A stretch of 64,000 nt of DNA from Thalassococcus halodurans (GCF_900108225.1 NZ_FNUZ01000001.1:372001-436000), one strand, 5' to 3'; numbered from the stretch's first letter, positions 1-8,212 are shown. Notes: generated by a model not told the origin, from the sequence alone. Made by a program: numbers and translations.

Positions 1-503
1 GGCGACATCATATCGACGATCTGGCGGGCAAAGTAATTCAGCCGGCGCTTTTCGACCGGTTCGATATCTTCAACGTCTTCAACCGCCTGTTCAATCGCGG
101 CTGCGTTAATCAGGTACTGCTGCTTGATGAAATTGAAATAGGGATGCGTGTCCCACAGCGGATTGCTGAAGCGGCGGTCCTTCGGGCCCGGATCCTCGGG
201 CGCTTTCAGCTTGCCACTGGCCAGCGCCTTTTGCGCATCGACGAAATGAAGAACGGATTTTCCCCAGTATTCGATCTGGTGTTCCAGAACCTTGGTGGGG
301 TTCGTCATCCACTCGTGCCAGTAGGCTTTCATCGCCTTGGCGTACAATTCCTGATTCGGCCCGTGTAGTGCAGCATTCACCGTCTCTTTTTTCTGCAAAG
401 CAGCAATCAGACGTTGAGAGAGCTCTTCAACCTTGACCATGTTGCGCTGAAATTGATCAAGGTCTGCGGTGTTTTGACCTTCTTCTATGGTCTCAGTTGC
501 CAT
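1..503 (-). CDS. phaC: Class I polyhydroxyalkanoate synthase, N-terminal part (gene runs off the window)
   Basis: Polymerises (R)-3-hydroxyacyl-CoA into storage polyester at the granule surface. Only the first 167 codons are inside the window. The start ATG is at 503 with AGGGAGG about ten bases upstream. The peptide begins MATETIEEGQ and contains the conserved PhaC N-terminal signatures, such as a Tyr/Trp-rich stretch with HEWMTNPTK and DRRFSNPLWDTHPYFNFIKQ, which is the region just before the alpha/beta hydrolase core. The catalytic Cys-Asp-His triad lies outside the window. It is divergent from phaZ, with 105 bases between the two start codons, so synthesis and mobilisation genes share one promoter region. 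Confidence in the family is high; class I is inferred from the N-terminal pattern and the phaZ neighbour. Confidence 0.93.
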   Translation of the reverse strand, partial: MATETIEEGQNTADLDQFQRNMVKVEELSQRLIAALQKKETVNAALHGPNQELYAKAMKAYWHEWMTNPTKVLEHQIEYWGKSVLHFVDAQKALASGKLKAPEDPGPKDRRFSNPLWDTHPYFNFIKQQYLINAAAIEQAVEDVEDIEPVEKRRLNYFARQIVDMMS

Positions 504-608
504 TGGACGAAATCCTCCCTACGCTCTTCTGCTATGCAGAAAACCCGTTTTGCCTGCAATCCTGTTGGTAATCGGCGCACCGTAAGGTGCATGTAAAGGA
601 GTAACACC

Positions 609-1883
609 ATGCGCTATATGGCGACGTACGACATGATGGAAACGGTTCGGAATACGAACCAATGGCTTGGCGCGACGGCCAAGACCTTTGCATCCTATCC
701 GCTCATGGCGATGGTACCCAACCCTGCGATCCAGTGGATGGCCGCTTGGGGCGACATCACAGAGCGCAGCTTTGAACGTATGGTGGCCAAACCCGACTGG
801 GGTCTGGGATCCTTTACCTGTGACGACGGCAAAGACCATCTGGTGAACATCAAACACGTGGTTGAACGTCCCTTCGGTGATCTTATCCACTTTGAAGTGT
901 CTGGCAGACCAGTGCAGCCGCGCAAGATTTTGCTCGTTGCCCCCATGTCCGGCCATTACGCGACGCTCCTCCGTTCGACGGTGAAATCCCTCATCACTAA
1001 TTGTGAAGTCTATGTCACTGATTGGCATAATGCGAGAGACATTCCTGTAAGTGCGGGTAAGTTCGATATCGAAGACTACACTTTGTACCTTGTAGACTTC
1101 ATGAAACACCTCGGCCCTGACACCCACGTCATCGCCGTTTGCCAACCTGCCCCCCTGACATTGGCCGCCACAGCCTACCTTGCTGAAATCGAGCCCGACG
1201 CACAGCCGCGCAGCCTGACATTGATCGGTGGCCCCATCGATCCCGATGCAGCCCCCACCGAAGTAACCGACTTTGGCCGCCGCGTGACGATGGGCCAGCT
1301 GGAAGAAATGATGATCCAGCGCGTTGGCTTCAAATACGAAGGCGTAGGTCGCCGCGTGTATCCGGGCTTGCTGCAGCTGTCGTCCTTCATGTCGATGAAC
1401 GCAGAACGCCATTCGAAAGCGTTCAACGACCAGATCAACCGCATCGTTCGCGGCGAAGCGTCGGATCACGACCACCACAACAAGTTCTACGACGAATATC
1501 TGGCGGTCATGGACATGGCTGCGGAATTCTACCTGTCGACGGTCGATCGCGTCTTTAAAAAGCGCGAGATTGCCAAAAACGAATTCGTGGTTGCGGGCCA
1601 CAAGGTCGACATCGGCAAAATCACAACCGTTGCCGTGAAGACGGTTGAAGGCTCGAAAGACGATATCTCGGCCCCCGGCCAGTGCGTTGCCGCGCTTGAT
1701 CTGCTGACCGGCCTGCCTGACAGCAAAAAAGCGTTCCACGTCGAAGAAGGCGCTGGCCACTACGGTATTTTCGCGGGCAACAGCTGGCGCAACAACATCC
1801 GTCCGCTGGTTCTGAACTTTATCGACCAGAACTCGGGCACAACGCCCCCAGCGAAAAAGCCGGCGAATAAAAACGTCGCCTGA
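609..1883 (+). CDS. phaZ: Intracellular polyhydroxyalkanoate depolymerase
   Basis: A 424-residue cytoplasmic depolymerase that mobilises native polyester granules. The start at 609 is preceded by AAGGAG seven bases away. No signal peptide is visible, as expected for the intracellular type. The nucleophile elbow reads AVCQPAPL with Cys178 in place of the usual lipase-box Ser, the hallmark of PhaZ1-type intracellular enzymes. The C-terminal His probably sits in EGAGHYGIF. It lies back to back with phaC and is followed by a strong hairpin terminator, so it looks monocistronic. Nothing appears truncated. The long open frame on the opposite strand across this gene is a codon-bias shadow. Confidence 0.94.
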   Translation: MRYMATYDMMETVRNTNQWLGATAKTFASYPLMAMVPNPAIQWMAAWGDITERSFERMVAKPDWGLGSFTCDDGKDHLVNIKHVVERPFGDLIHFEVSGRPVQPRKILLVAPMSGHYATLLRSTVKSLITNCEVYVTDWHNARDIPVSAGKFDIEDYTLYLVDFMKHLGPDTHVIAVCQPAPLTLAATAYLAEIEPDAQPRSLTLIGGPIDPDAAPTEVTDFGRRVTMGQLEEMMIQRVGFKYEGVGRRVYPGLLQLSSFMSMNAERHSKAFNDQINRIVRGEASDHDHHNKFYDEYLAVMDMAAEFYLSTVDRVFKKREIAKNEFVVAGHKVDIGKITTVAVKTVEGSKDDISAPGQCVAALDLLTGLPDSKKAFHVEEGAGHYGIFAGNSWRNNIRPLVLNFIDQNSGTTPPAKKPANKNVA

Positions 1884-1904
1884 CAAACGCACAGGACACA
1901 TTGA

Positions 1905-1942
1905 AAAAACCGGCTGCATCGTTTGATACAGCCGGTTTTTTT
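1905..1942 (+). terminator. Rho-independent terminator of phaZ
   Basis: AACCGGCTG pairs with CAGCCGGTT around a short loop, followed by a run of seven T residues. It lies about 20 bases after the phaZ stop and 20 bases before the convergent stop of the next gene. The A run on the other side means it may also work for the minus-strand gene. Confidence 0.85.
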
Positions 1943-1962
1943 ATGCTTTCAGGATCGCTTGC

Positions 1963-2931
1963 TTAGGCTTTTGCCGCCTCATAGACCATATCGATCATCC
2001 GCTGCGTCCCCTTCGAGAATTCGAGCGGGCACGGATAAACGACCTTGTCCGAAACCGAGCGGTTGAAGGCTTCGACCTGCAGAACATATTGGTTCACGTT
2101 CGGGAAACGCCATGTCGTCACGGTGCCGTCAGGGGCTTGAAGATGCACTTCGGCTTGGCTGTAAACGCCGGCGTTGAACGGGGCTGTCAGGCGGATAACG
2201 CCCTCGTCTCCGTGGAAAAGCACCTCTTGGAAAGGCGACATGCGGGTCGATACCATGCCAGTGTAGTGGAACGACGGGAAGCGCGCCGTAACGTGCGCCC
2301 GCGTGTCCACGCCATTTTCCCAAGCCACATCCGTGCCAAGGATTTCCTCAGGCTCTTCACCGGTGACGTAGCGCACCGAGCCAAAGGCGTAGACGCCAAT
2401 ATCCGGCAGGCCACCGCCACCTGTGTTGGCTTGGTTGCGAATGTTTTCTGGATCGGGGTTGTTAAAGCTGAAACGCACCTGCGTATCGACAAGCGTACCG
2501 ATCTTGCCTTCGTGCAGCAATCGGCGTGCTTTGCGCCACTGCGGGTGATGCACGATCATATAGGCCTCGGCCACCAGAACACCGGCATCATCGCGTGCTT
2601 CGATCAGGCGGTCGATTTCATTCGCGTTCATCGCGATCGGTTTTTCGCACAGCACTGCCTTGCCCGCGGCGACCGCACGCAAAGTCCACTCAACATGCAA
2701 ATGGTTGGGCAGCGGGATGTAGACCGCATCAATATCGGGGTCTTCCAGCAGCGCGTCATAGCTGCTGTGAACCTTCAGATCAGGCGCAAATGTTTTGAAC
2801 CCTTCTGCCTTTTCGGCCGAAGATGTTGCCAGAGCAGCCAGCTTGCCCCCTTCGGCGGCGTGAATGGCGCGTGCCATATGTTCCTTGGCGAAATTCGCGG
2901 CGCCAAGAATGCCCCAACGGACTACAGTCAT
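1963..2931 (-). CDS. Gfo/Idh/MocA family NAD(P)-dependent oxidoreductase
   Basis: A 322-residue protein with an N-terminal Rossmann fold (GILGAANFA near residues 8-16) and the family's CEKPIAMN motif near residue 95, whose Lys is catalytic in characterised members. The second domain has the usual DIGVYAFGSVRY segment. Such enzymes oxidise or reduce hydroxyl groups of sugars, inositols or dihydrodiols; the substrate here cannot be read from sequence. The start ATG has GGAGGGG nine bases upstream. It stands alone between phaZ and rpoH, convergent with the former, with no pathway partners. Confidence 0.88.
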   Translation of the reverse strand: MTVVRWGILGAANFAKEHMARAIHAAEGGKLAALATSSAEKAEGFKTFAPDLKVHSSYDALLEDPDIDAVYIPLPNHLHVEWTLRAVAAGKAVLCEKPIAMNANEIDRLIEARDDAGVLVAEAYMIVHHPQWRKARRLLHEGKIGTLVDTQVRFSFNNPDPENIRNQANTGGGGLPDIGVYAFGSVRYVTGEEPEEILGTDVAWENGVDTRAHVTARFPSFHYTGMVSTRMSPFQEVLFHGDEGVIRLTAPFNAGVYSQAEVHLQAPDGTVTTWRFPNVNQYVLQVEAFNRSVSDKVVYPCPLEFSKGTQRMIDMVYEAAKA

Positions 2932-2995
2932 CGTAACTACCCCTCCAGAATATCTGATATTTTAGTTAACATCTTAAATAATTTCGGACCAGCAC

Positions 2996-3030
2996 AAAAA
3001 AAACCGCCCGAAATCCTCGGGCGGTTTTTG
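2996..3030 (-). terminator. Rho-independent terminator of rpoH
   Basis: Read on the minus strand, ACCGCCCGA and TCGGGCGGT form a GC-rich stem followed by eight T residues. It sits 20 bases after the rpoH stop codon and before the start region of the oxidoreductase gene. Confidence 0.88.
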
Positions 3031-3050
3031 AATGATATCGCTAACAGAGT

Positions 3051-3950
3051 CTATACCGCAGGTAGTAGACCTTGTTCTTTGGCCAATTCCCGCATCCGCT
3101 TTTGCAGCTTTTCGAATGCGCGCACTTCGATCTGGCGGATACGTTCGCGACTGACGTCGTATTCGCCGGACAAATCCTCAAGCGTCAGCGGGTTGTCCGA
3201 CAGGCGGCGCTTGACCAGAATGTCCTTTTCACGGTCATTCAGAACGCTCATGGCTTCGGCCAGCATCTCGCGGCGCGTTTCAAGCTCGTCGCGCGCTTCA
3301 TAATCCGCGGCTTGGTCGGCGTCTTCGTCTTCCAGCCAGTCCTGCCACTGCATCGTGCCTTCGCCTTCGGACCCGACCGTCGCGTTCAACGATGCATCCG
3401 AACCAGCCATACGACGGTTCATCGAAATCACTTCGTCTTCGGTCACGCCCAGATCATTCGCGATCTTTTCCACGTGTTCCGGACGCAAGTCACCGTCTTC
3501 CAGCGCGCCGATACGGCTTTTGGCCTTACGCAGGTTGAAGAACAGCTTTTTCTGGGCCGACGTGGTGCCAAGCTTCACAAGGCTCCAGGACCGCAGGATG
3601 TATTCCTGAATGGACGCACGGATCCACCACATTGCGTAGGTCGCAAGGCGGAAGCCCTTTTCAGGGTCGAAACGTTTCACAGCCTGCATCAGGCCCACGT
3701 TGGCCTCGGAAATCACTTCGGCCTGCGGCAAGCCATAGCCGCGATAGCCCATCGCGATCTTCGCCGCCAAACGCAGGTGGCTTGTGACCAGCTGGTGAGC
3801 CGAGTCAGTGTCCTGATCTTCGACCCAGCGTTTAGCCAGCATGTATTCCTGTTCCGGCTCGAGCAGAGGGAACTTGCGAATTTCCTGAAGGTACCGGCTC
3901 AGGCCGGCTTCCGGGGACGGCGCCGGAAGGTTTTTATAATTACTTGTCAT
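3051..3950 (-). CDS. rpoH: Heat-shock RNA polymerase sigma factor RpoH (sigma-32)
   Basis: A group 3 sigma factor of 299 residues directing transcription of heat-shock and, in Rhodobacteraceae, oxidative and photo-oxidative stress genes. Region 2.3/2.4 is visible as YAMWWIRASIQEYILRSW (residues 105-122). The RpoH box QKKLFFNLR (133-141), diagnostic for sigma-32, follows. The region 4 helix-turn-helix covers DVSRERIRQIE near the C-terminus. I place the start at 3950: AGGAGG lies seven bases before this ATG but only one base before the in-frame ATG at 3956, which would add Met-Glu. Many rhodobacterial genomes carry two rpoH paralogues; which one this is cannot be told here. It is monocistronic with its own terminator. 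Confidence 0.95.
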   Translation of the reverse strand: MTSNYKNLPAPSPEAGLSRYLQEIRKFPLLEPEQEYMLAKRWVEDQDTDSAHQLVTSHLRLAAKIAMGYRGYGLPQAEVISEANVGLMQAVKRFDPEKGFRLATYAMWWIRASIQEYILRSWSLVKLGTTSAQKKLFFNLRKAKSRIGALEDGDLRPEHVEKIANDLGVTEDEVISMNRRMAGSDASLNATVGSEGEGTMQWQDWLEDEDADQAADYEARDELETRREMLAEAMSVLNDREKDILVKRRLSDNPLTLEDLSGEYDVSRERIRQIEVRAFEKLQKRMRELAKEQGLLPAV

Positions 3951-4217
3951 CTCCATCCCTCCTAATGTTTACAGGCTTAACATCCATATGGGTGGCCACC
4001 TGAGGGGTTTCAAGCACTCGTTTTCAAGAGTTTCGTTTATTTAACGCCAAAACCAGCGAATTGATCCCTTATTTCCGTGCGCTCAAGCACCTGTGCTGTG
4101 TGTTACAACCGCTTTTATGCATTTCTGCATGGGTGAAGTCCGATTTTGGGCAATTTCCAGCGGATCGGAGCTGGCCTAACTGGGGGGCATCTTGAAACCC
4201 AATGGAATTATTCAGTC

Positions 4218-4874
4218 ATGCAAACGATTAGCTACACATCCTATAGCGCCCCGACGTGGCGCCCCGAACGCTGGGCTGGGGTCCTTTATCTGGTCATTAT
4301 CTTTTCCGGCATCACAAGCGAGATGATCCTGCGCGGCCCGCTGCTTGCCTCATTCAACCCCGCTGCGGGCATTGCCCAAAACCTAGGCACGTTCCGCATC
4401 AGCCTGCTTGGCGACATCACGATGCTGGCGGCGGATATTGGCTTGGCCGTTATTCTGTTCCGCCTGATCCGATTCACCTCGCCCAGCTTGGCCGTCGCAT
4501 CCATGGTGTTCCGTCTGATGCAAGCTGCGCTTATCGGAACGGGTGTTCTGATGCTGGCGGCAGTGCCTTTGATCGTGACCACCAATCCTGCGTTGGTTTC
4601 AGTCCTGCTGGAAAGCCACGCCATCGCCTATGACATTGGCCTGATCTTTTTCGGCATCGGCACCATGCTTTTGGTGATCGCGCTTTGGTCGCGCAATGGC
4701 GTTCCGACCTTGATCCTGACCGGTCTGTTCCTTTCCGGCCTGATCTATATCGGGGGCGGTATCGTCCGCGTCGCCTTCCCAGCGCATGTGACGACCTACG
4801 AGGCTGCGTTCATCCTGCCCTTCATTGCAGAAAGCGCGTTCTGCCTTTGGCTGCTGATAAAGGCGCGCGTCTGA
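4218..4874 (+). CDS. DUF4386-like integral membrane protein
   Basis: A 218-residue hydrophobic protein with about six predicted membrane segments; the second half alternates hydrophobic stretches with short polar turns. The segment WAGVLYLVIIFSGI followed by a loop ending in the second helix is what I associate with the DUF4386 family, whose function is unknown. I use the ATG at 4218; an in-frame TTG at 4146 would add 24 non-hydrophobic residues and has no better ribosome site. Its stop is two bases from the stop of the convergent pseudouridine synthase. The 267 bases upstream, shared with rpoH, hold no other gene that I can see. Confidence 0.72.
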   Translation: MQTISYTSYSAPTWRPERWAGVLYLVIIFSGITSEMILRGPLLASFNPAAGIAQNLGTFRISLLGDITMLAADIGLAVILFRLIRFTSPSLAVASMVFRLMQAALIGTGVLMLAAVPLIVTTNPALVSVLLESHAIAYDIGLIFFGIGTMLLVIALWSRNGVPTLILTGLFLSGLIYIGGGIVRVAFPAHVTTYEAAFILPFIAESAFCLWLLIKARV

Positions 4875-4876
4875 CG

Positions 4877-5905
4877 TCAGCCCTTACGCAATACCTCCAG
4901 AAGCCCTGCCATGTCTTCGGGCAGCGGGGCTTCGAAGGTCATTTCCTCATCCGTTGCAGGGTGGATAAAGCCCAGAAGGGCGGCATGAAGCGCCTGACGG
5001 TCAAAGCCGCCTATCGCTTCTAACGCCTCTGGCGACAGCGCCTTAGCGCTGATCTTGCGCTTTCCGCCATAGACCGGATCGCCGATCAGACCATGACCTG
5101 TGTGGGCCATATGCACACGGATCTGATGGGTCCGGCCCGTTTCCAGACGGCATTCCAGCAGCGACATAGTCGGCGGGTTGCCAAAAGTCTCCAGCGTCCG
5201 CGCACGCGTAATCGCATGGCGGCCCGTACCGAAATACACCGCTTGCCGCTGACGATCCGTTTTGTGACGCGCAAGGTTCGTGGTGATCTTGATCGTCGCG
5301 CCGCTTTCGAACGACACACCGCGCACGCCCTTCAGACGCGGGTCCGCGGCATCGGGCACACCAAAGGCCAGCGCCAGATAGGCACGGTCTACGGTATGCG
5401 CCTCGAACTGTTTGGCCAGCCCGTGATGGGCGCGGTCCGATTTGGCAACCACCAAAAGGCCAGAGGTATCTTTGTCGATCCGGTGCACGATGCCCGGACG
5501 TTTTTCACCGCCGATACCGGATAAATTGCCCCCGAAATGATGCAACAACGCATTCACCAAGGTGCCAGACGGCGAACCGGGCGCGGGATGGACCACCATG
5601 CCAGCGGGCTTGTTGACGACGATCAGGTCTTCGTCTTCGTAAAGGATATCCAGCGGAATATCCTCGGGGCGGGTTTCAACATCCTCGGCCTGCGGGACCA
5701 CGAGTTCGAATTCATCGCCCTCAGCCACCTTGGCCTTAGGGTCTGTCACGGCCACGCCGCCCTTCATGACCTGACCATCCGCAATCAAACGGCCAAGACG
5801 TGTGCGGGACAGCGACGCCTCCTCTGGCACATCGCGCGCAAGGGCCTTATCAAGACGTGCGGGCGGATTGGCCCCGATCACAACGCTTATGCGGATGGAC
5901 GACAT
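4877..5905 (-). CDS. RluA-family (RluD/RluC-like) 23S rRNA pseudouridine synthase
   Basis: A 342-residue protein with an N-terminal S4 RNA-binding segment (SRTRLGRLIADGQV) and the RluA catalytic core. The catalytic Asp is in the motif GIVHRIDKDTSGLLVVAKS, and the C-terminal part has ETGRTHQIRVHMAH, the second signature. It converts uridine to pseudouridine in rRNA, with RluD as the closest match. An upstream in-frame extension to 6193 would add 96 residues of low-complexity sequence lying antisense to the neighbouring gene, so I reject it. The ATG at 5905 has an AGGGG about eight bases ahead. The start codon shares a CATG palindrome with the divergent membrane protein gene. Confidence 0.93.
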   Translation of the reverse strand: MSSIRISVVIGANPPARLDKALARDVPEEASLSRTRLGRLIADGQVMKGGVAVTDPKAKVAEGDEFELVVPQAEDVETRPEDIPLDILYEDEDLIVVNKPAGMVVHPAPGSPSGTLVNALLHHFGGNLSGIGGEKRPGIVHRIDKDTSGLLVVAKSDRAHHGLAKQFEAHTVDRAYLALAFGVPDAADPRLKGVRGVSFESGATIKITTNLARHKTDRQRQAVYFGTGRHAITRARTLETFGNPPTMSLLECRLETGRTHQIRVHMAHTGHGLIGDPVYGGKRKISAKALSPEALEAIGGFDRQALHAALLGFIHPATDEEMTFEAPLPEDMAGLLEVLRKG

Positions 5906-6203
5906 GGATGACACCCCTGCTCCGGCCCCCGAGGTCCGGTTTCTGAAAATTCTGGTAACGGTCCTGACCGGCACCATGATTGCGGGCCTTCTAGTGATCA
6001 TCGCGCTGTTTGTCATCCGCTTCCAGCAACCTGACCTGACTTTGCCAGAAGGCATCAGCCTGCCCGACGGCACAGAGGCACAGGCCTTTACCCAAGGCCG
6101 CGACTGGTATGCGATTGTAACAGCGGACGACCATATCCTGATTTTCGACCGCGACGGCGGCCAATTGCGCCAAACCGTGCGGATCGAAGCCACAGGCCAG
6201 TAA
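5904..6203 (+). CDS. Small single-span membrane protein (DUF6476-like)
   Basis: A 99-residue protein: a short Pro-rich cytoplasmic N-terminus, one membrane helix (about residues 15-38, ILVTVLTGTMIAGLLVIIAL), then a periplasmic-type domain with a short beta-propeller-like strand pattern (ADDHILIFDRDGG). I recall this as a Rhodobacterales-specific family named DUF6476; its function is unknown. Alternative in-frame starts are at 5889 and 5895. It is divergent from the pseudouridine synthase with overlapping start codons and is followed by its own terminator. Confidence 0.75.
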   Translation: MDDTPAPAPEVRFLKILVTVLTGTMIAGLLVIIALFVIRFQQPDLTLPEGISLPDGTEAQAFTQGRDWYAIVTADDHILIFDRDGGQLRQTVRIEATGQ

Positions 6204-6211
6204 ACGAAAAA

Positions 6212-6244
6212 CCCCGCCGCAATCAGCGACGGGGTCGTTTTTTT
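6212..6244 (+). terminator. Rho-independent terminator after the DUF6476-like gene
   Basis: CCCCG and CGGGG, extended inward by CGC/GCG across one mismatch, form a hairpin followed by TCG and a run of seven T residues. It lies just after the stop codon at 6203 and just before the convergent carbonic anhydrase stop. Confidence 0.8.
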
Positions 6245-6260
6245 CCGAATGTCGGACCGA

Positions 6261-7112
6261 TTACATTGGCGAGAGCAGATCCGGGTTGATCACCAGATTG
6301 CGCACGCCGTGTGCGTGATCTTCGTCGAACGCGTTATCCTTCAGCCATGCATCAACAGAAGAAATGCTGACCTTCATGACCTTGGGGCGAACGCTCCAGG
6401 TCACCTGCAGGGGCGAGCCCTTTTCGTTGTAGCCCGGACCGGTGGTGGAGCCAGCGTATTGCACCGGCTCGCCCATATCGGTGGGGATGTTCACCGCCTG
6501 ATGGAAGCCGTCGACAACTTCGTGCTTCATCAGCTCAACGAAATCCGCAGCCGAGTCGTCGTTCACCAGAACAAACACCTGCGCTTCGACGCGCAACTGC
6601 GGGTTCATGATGGAATCGCTCAGGCACGAACCCAGCGTTGCACCCGGAGTGATCTGGGCCGTGGTGTGAACGTAGTGCAGTTCGATCGTATCGCCGGGGA
6701 CCAGATCGCCATGTTCGCCAGCACCCACTGTTTCGCTGTAAGGTGCCAGCTCCGCTTCGGTCAGTTCACCGTCGTATTTGAAACCGGTGCCGTACCCTTC
6801 GCCATCGCCATTGCCGGCGTAGGTGGTGAATTCACCGCCCTTGTGTTCAGCATTCTCATGGAAGTGGATGTTGCACAGGTTCATCTCTGTATAGGCAGGC
6901 GCGGCCTCAAAGACGCACGTATTTGTACCATCTACAGCCGAAATGTCGCGCGGCGACTGCGGGCCAAAACCGGCACCGTCTGTTGATGCGGCCAAAGCGG
7001 CGCGCTGTGCTGCGATAACATCATCCCCAACGGATGTTGTTGCGTCGCTTGCTGCAAATGCTGTGGTTACGCTGGCTGCCAAGATTACCGGTGTCAAAAA
7101 CGATTTCTTCAT
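6261..7112 (-). CDS. Periplasmic delta-class carbonic anhydrase
   Basis: Predicted to interconvert carbon dioxide and bicarbonate outside the cytoplasm. The 283-residue product has a Sec signal peptide (MKKSFLTPVILAASVTTAFA, cleavage near residue 20). The zinc site resembles the delta class known from diatoms and marine bacteria: the segment NLCNIHFHENAEHKGG carries His83, His85 and a Glu/His pair (Glu89, His90). Cys67 and Cys80 could form a disulfide. The start is the ATG at 7112 with GGAGGGG five bases upstream; an in-frame TTG at 7124 overlaps that ribosome site and is rejected. It is monocistronic, between a terminator and tRNA-His. Family call is from motif memory; activity is not shown. 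Confidence 0.82.
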   Translation of the reverse strand: MKKSFLTPVILAASVTTAFAASDATTSVGDDVIAAQRAALAASTDGAGFGPQSPRDISAVDGTNTCVFEAAPAYTEMNLCNIHFHENAEHKGGEFTTYAGNGDGEGYGTGFKYDGELTEAELAPYSETVGAGEHGDLVPGDTIELHYVHTTAQITPGATLGSCLSDSIMNPQLRVEAQVFVLVNDDSAADFVELMKHEVVDGFHQAVNIPTDMGEPVQYAGSTTGPGYNEKGSPLQVTWSVRPKVMKVSISSVDAWLKDNAFDEDHAHGVRNLVINPDLLSPM

Positions 7113-7261
7113 CGTCCCCTCCAATTAACGTTTAAAATGGATGGACTGGATCGGTGAGCCGGGCAATTTTATCAAGAATTATTCTGACTATATTCGCATT
7201 AAACGTGTGCAGGGCAGTTAACTGAAAAGGTACTGCACAGTTTCTGAACATAAGGGGAAGA

Positions 7262-7338
7262 TGGTACCGCCTCCCTGGCTCGAACAGGGGACCTCTGGAT
7301 CCACAATCCAGCGCTCTAACCAACTGAGCTAAGGCGGC
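7262..7338 (-). tRNA. tRNA-His (anticodon GTG)
   Basis: A 77-nt cloverleaf including an encoded CCA. The acceptor stem is GCCGCCT with AGGCGGT; the D arm is GCTC...GAGC; the anticodon stem CTGGA/TCCAG holds loop TTGTGGA with anticodon GTG; the T arm is CCCTG/CAGGG. The discriminator base is A73 and the base before position 1 is T, so neither the usual G-1 nor C73 of bacterial tRNA-His is present. Confidence 0.95.
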
Positions 7339-7535
7339 ACTGGCGGGCGATGTAACGCCACTGGCGCACCAATGCAATACCGAATGGGCAAGATATTTGT
7401 CTGATACGGGATCATTTTTGCTTTCGGAAAACCGGCGCGAACGTGTCGTGCCGTTTGCCACCGCTTGATTTTCGCCAACACTCTGGATAGGTCCGGCAGA
7501 ACGCTAAACTTTGATCTTCTTCCAAGGACAGACCC

Positions 7536-7736
7536 ATGGGTATCAATACCGAACGCGACATCGAGGCCAATCTGCAGATCGGACCGACGGATGCGGGCAT
7601 GGTCCGTCTGTTTATCGTCAGCGACAGTCTGGAAATTCCGATGGATTTCGATCCGGAAGAGGCAGAAGAGATCGCGGAAGAAATCCGTGCCGCTGCAGCA
7701 GCCGCGCGCAAGCTTACATCGAAGAAAAGCCGCTAA
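7536..7736 (+). CDS. Small conserved acidic protein (DUF6324-like)
   Basis: A 66-residue soluble protein beginning MGINTERDIEANLQIGPTD, with a beta-strand rich first half and an acidic helix (DPEEAEEIAEEIRAAAAAAR) ending in a basic tail. I recall close relatives in Rhodobacterales under the label DUF6324; there is no known function. AAGGAC lies eight bases before the ATG. The last 23 bases overlap, tail to tail, with mmcB. Confidence 0.75.
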   Translation: MGINTERDIEANLQIGPTDAGMVRLFIVSDSLEIPMDFDPEEAEEIAEEIRAAAAAARKLTSKKSR

Positions 7737-8184
7737 GCGCCCCGTCAGGATCGCGAAGGGTATGCAGCCTGCGGGCCGCATGATGCGCGAACTTGCGGAT
7801 CAGTGCATTGCGACGCGCGGCAGGCAGCTTTGATTCTGGTGCCATACGCAGCACTTCGGCGTCATAGGCATCGGCAATGATCAGGCCGGTATCGTCAGGC
7901 AGCAGCTCTGTCGGGAACTGATCGTCCACGGCCCAGAAATAGCGATCGCACCAATCCAGGTAGCCCTGCCATTTCTGGTCAGACTGAAAATCCGCGCGGC
8001 TGGATTTGCATTCGATCACCCAGATTTCGGATTTGGGACCCAAGGCCATCACGTCGACACGGCGCCCGCGTTCCGGCACGAATTCCTCGACCACCGAAAA
8101 CCCATGCCCTTGCGCCAGATGACGGCATACGCCACGGGCCAATAACTGGCCGGGCATGAGGTTTATGACGGGGTTTTCCTGCAT
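7714..8184 (-). CDS. mmcB: MmcB-family DNA repair protein (PD-(D/E)XK nuclease fold)
   Basis: A 156-residue protein of the MmcB family, described in Caulobacter as an SOS-induced gene needed for mitomycin C tolerance. The nuclease-like core is visible as RVDVMALGPKSEIWVIECKS: the Asp and the Glu-x-Lys pair form the PD-(D/E)XK pattern. It probably acts on damaged or crosslinked DNA, but the biochemical activity is an inference. A LexA-type operator begins 14 bases upstream of the start codon, which supports SOS control. The 3' end overlaps the convergent small gene by 23 bases. Confidence 0.88.
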   Translation of the reverse strand: MQENPVINLMPGQLLARGVCRHLAQGHGFSVVEEFVPERGRRVDVMALGPKSEIWVIECKSSRADFQSDQKWQGYLDWCDRYFWAVDDQFPTELLPDDTGLIIADAYDAEVLRMAPESKLPAARRNALIRKFAHHAARRLHTLRDPDGALSGFSSM

Positions 8185-8197
8185 ACGTCGGATTAAA

Positions 8198-8212
8198 GAA
8201 CATTAAGAGAAC
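8198..8212 (-). promoter_or_regulatory. LexA (SOS) box upstream of mmcB
   Basis: Read on the minus strand the site is GTTC-TCTTAAT-GTTC, an exact match to the alphaproteobacterial LexA consensus GTTC-N7-GTTC. It lies 14 bases upstream of the mmcB start, where bound repressor would block RNA polymerase. Confidence 0.88.

Noticed and set aside
519-1919. 466-codon open frame on the minus strand across phaZ
   Set aside because: It is antisense to a gene with clear family motifs. Its product is rich in His, Arg and Phe with no recognisable motif, the usual shadow of a high-GC gene.
5906-6193. Long N-terminal extension of the pseudouridine synthase
   Set aside because: The extra 96 residues are Arg/Ser-rich, match no RluA domain and are antisense to the membrane protein gene; an ATG with a ribosome site exists at 5905.
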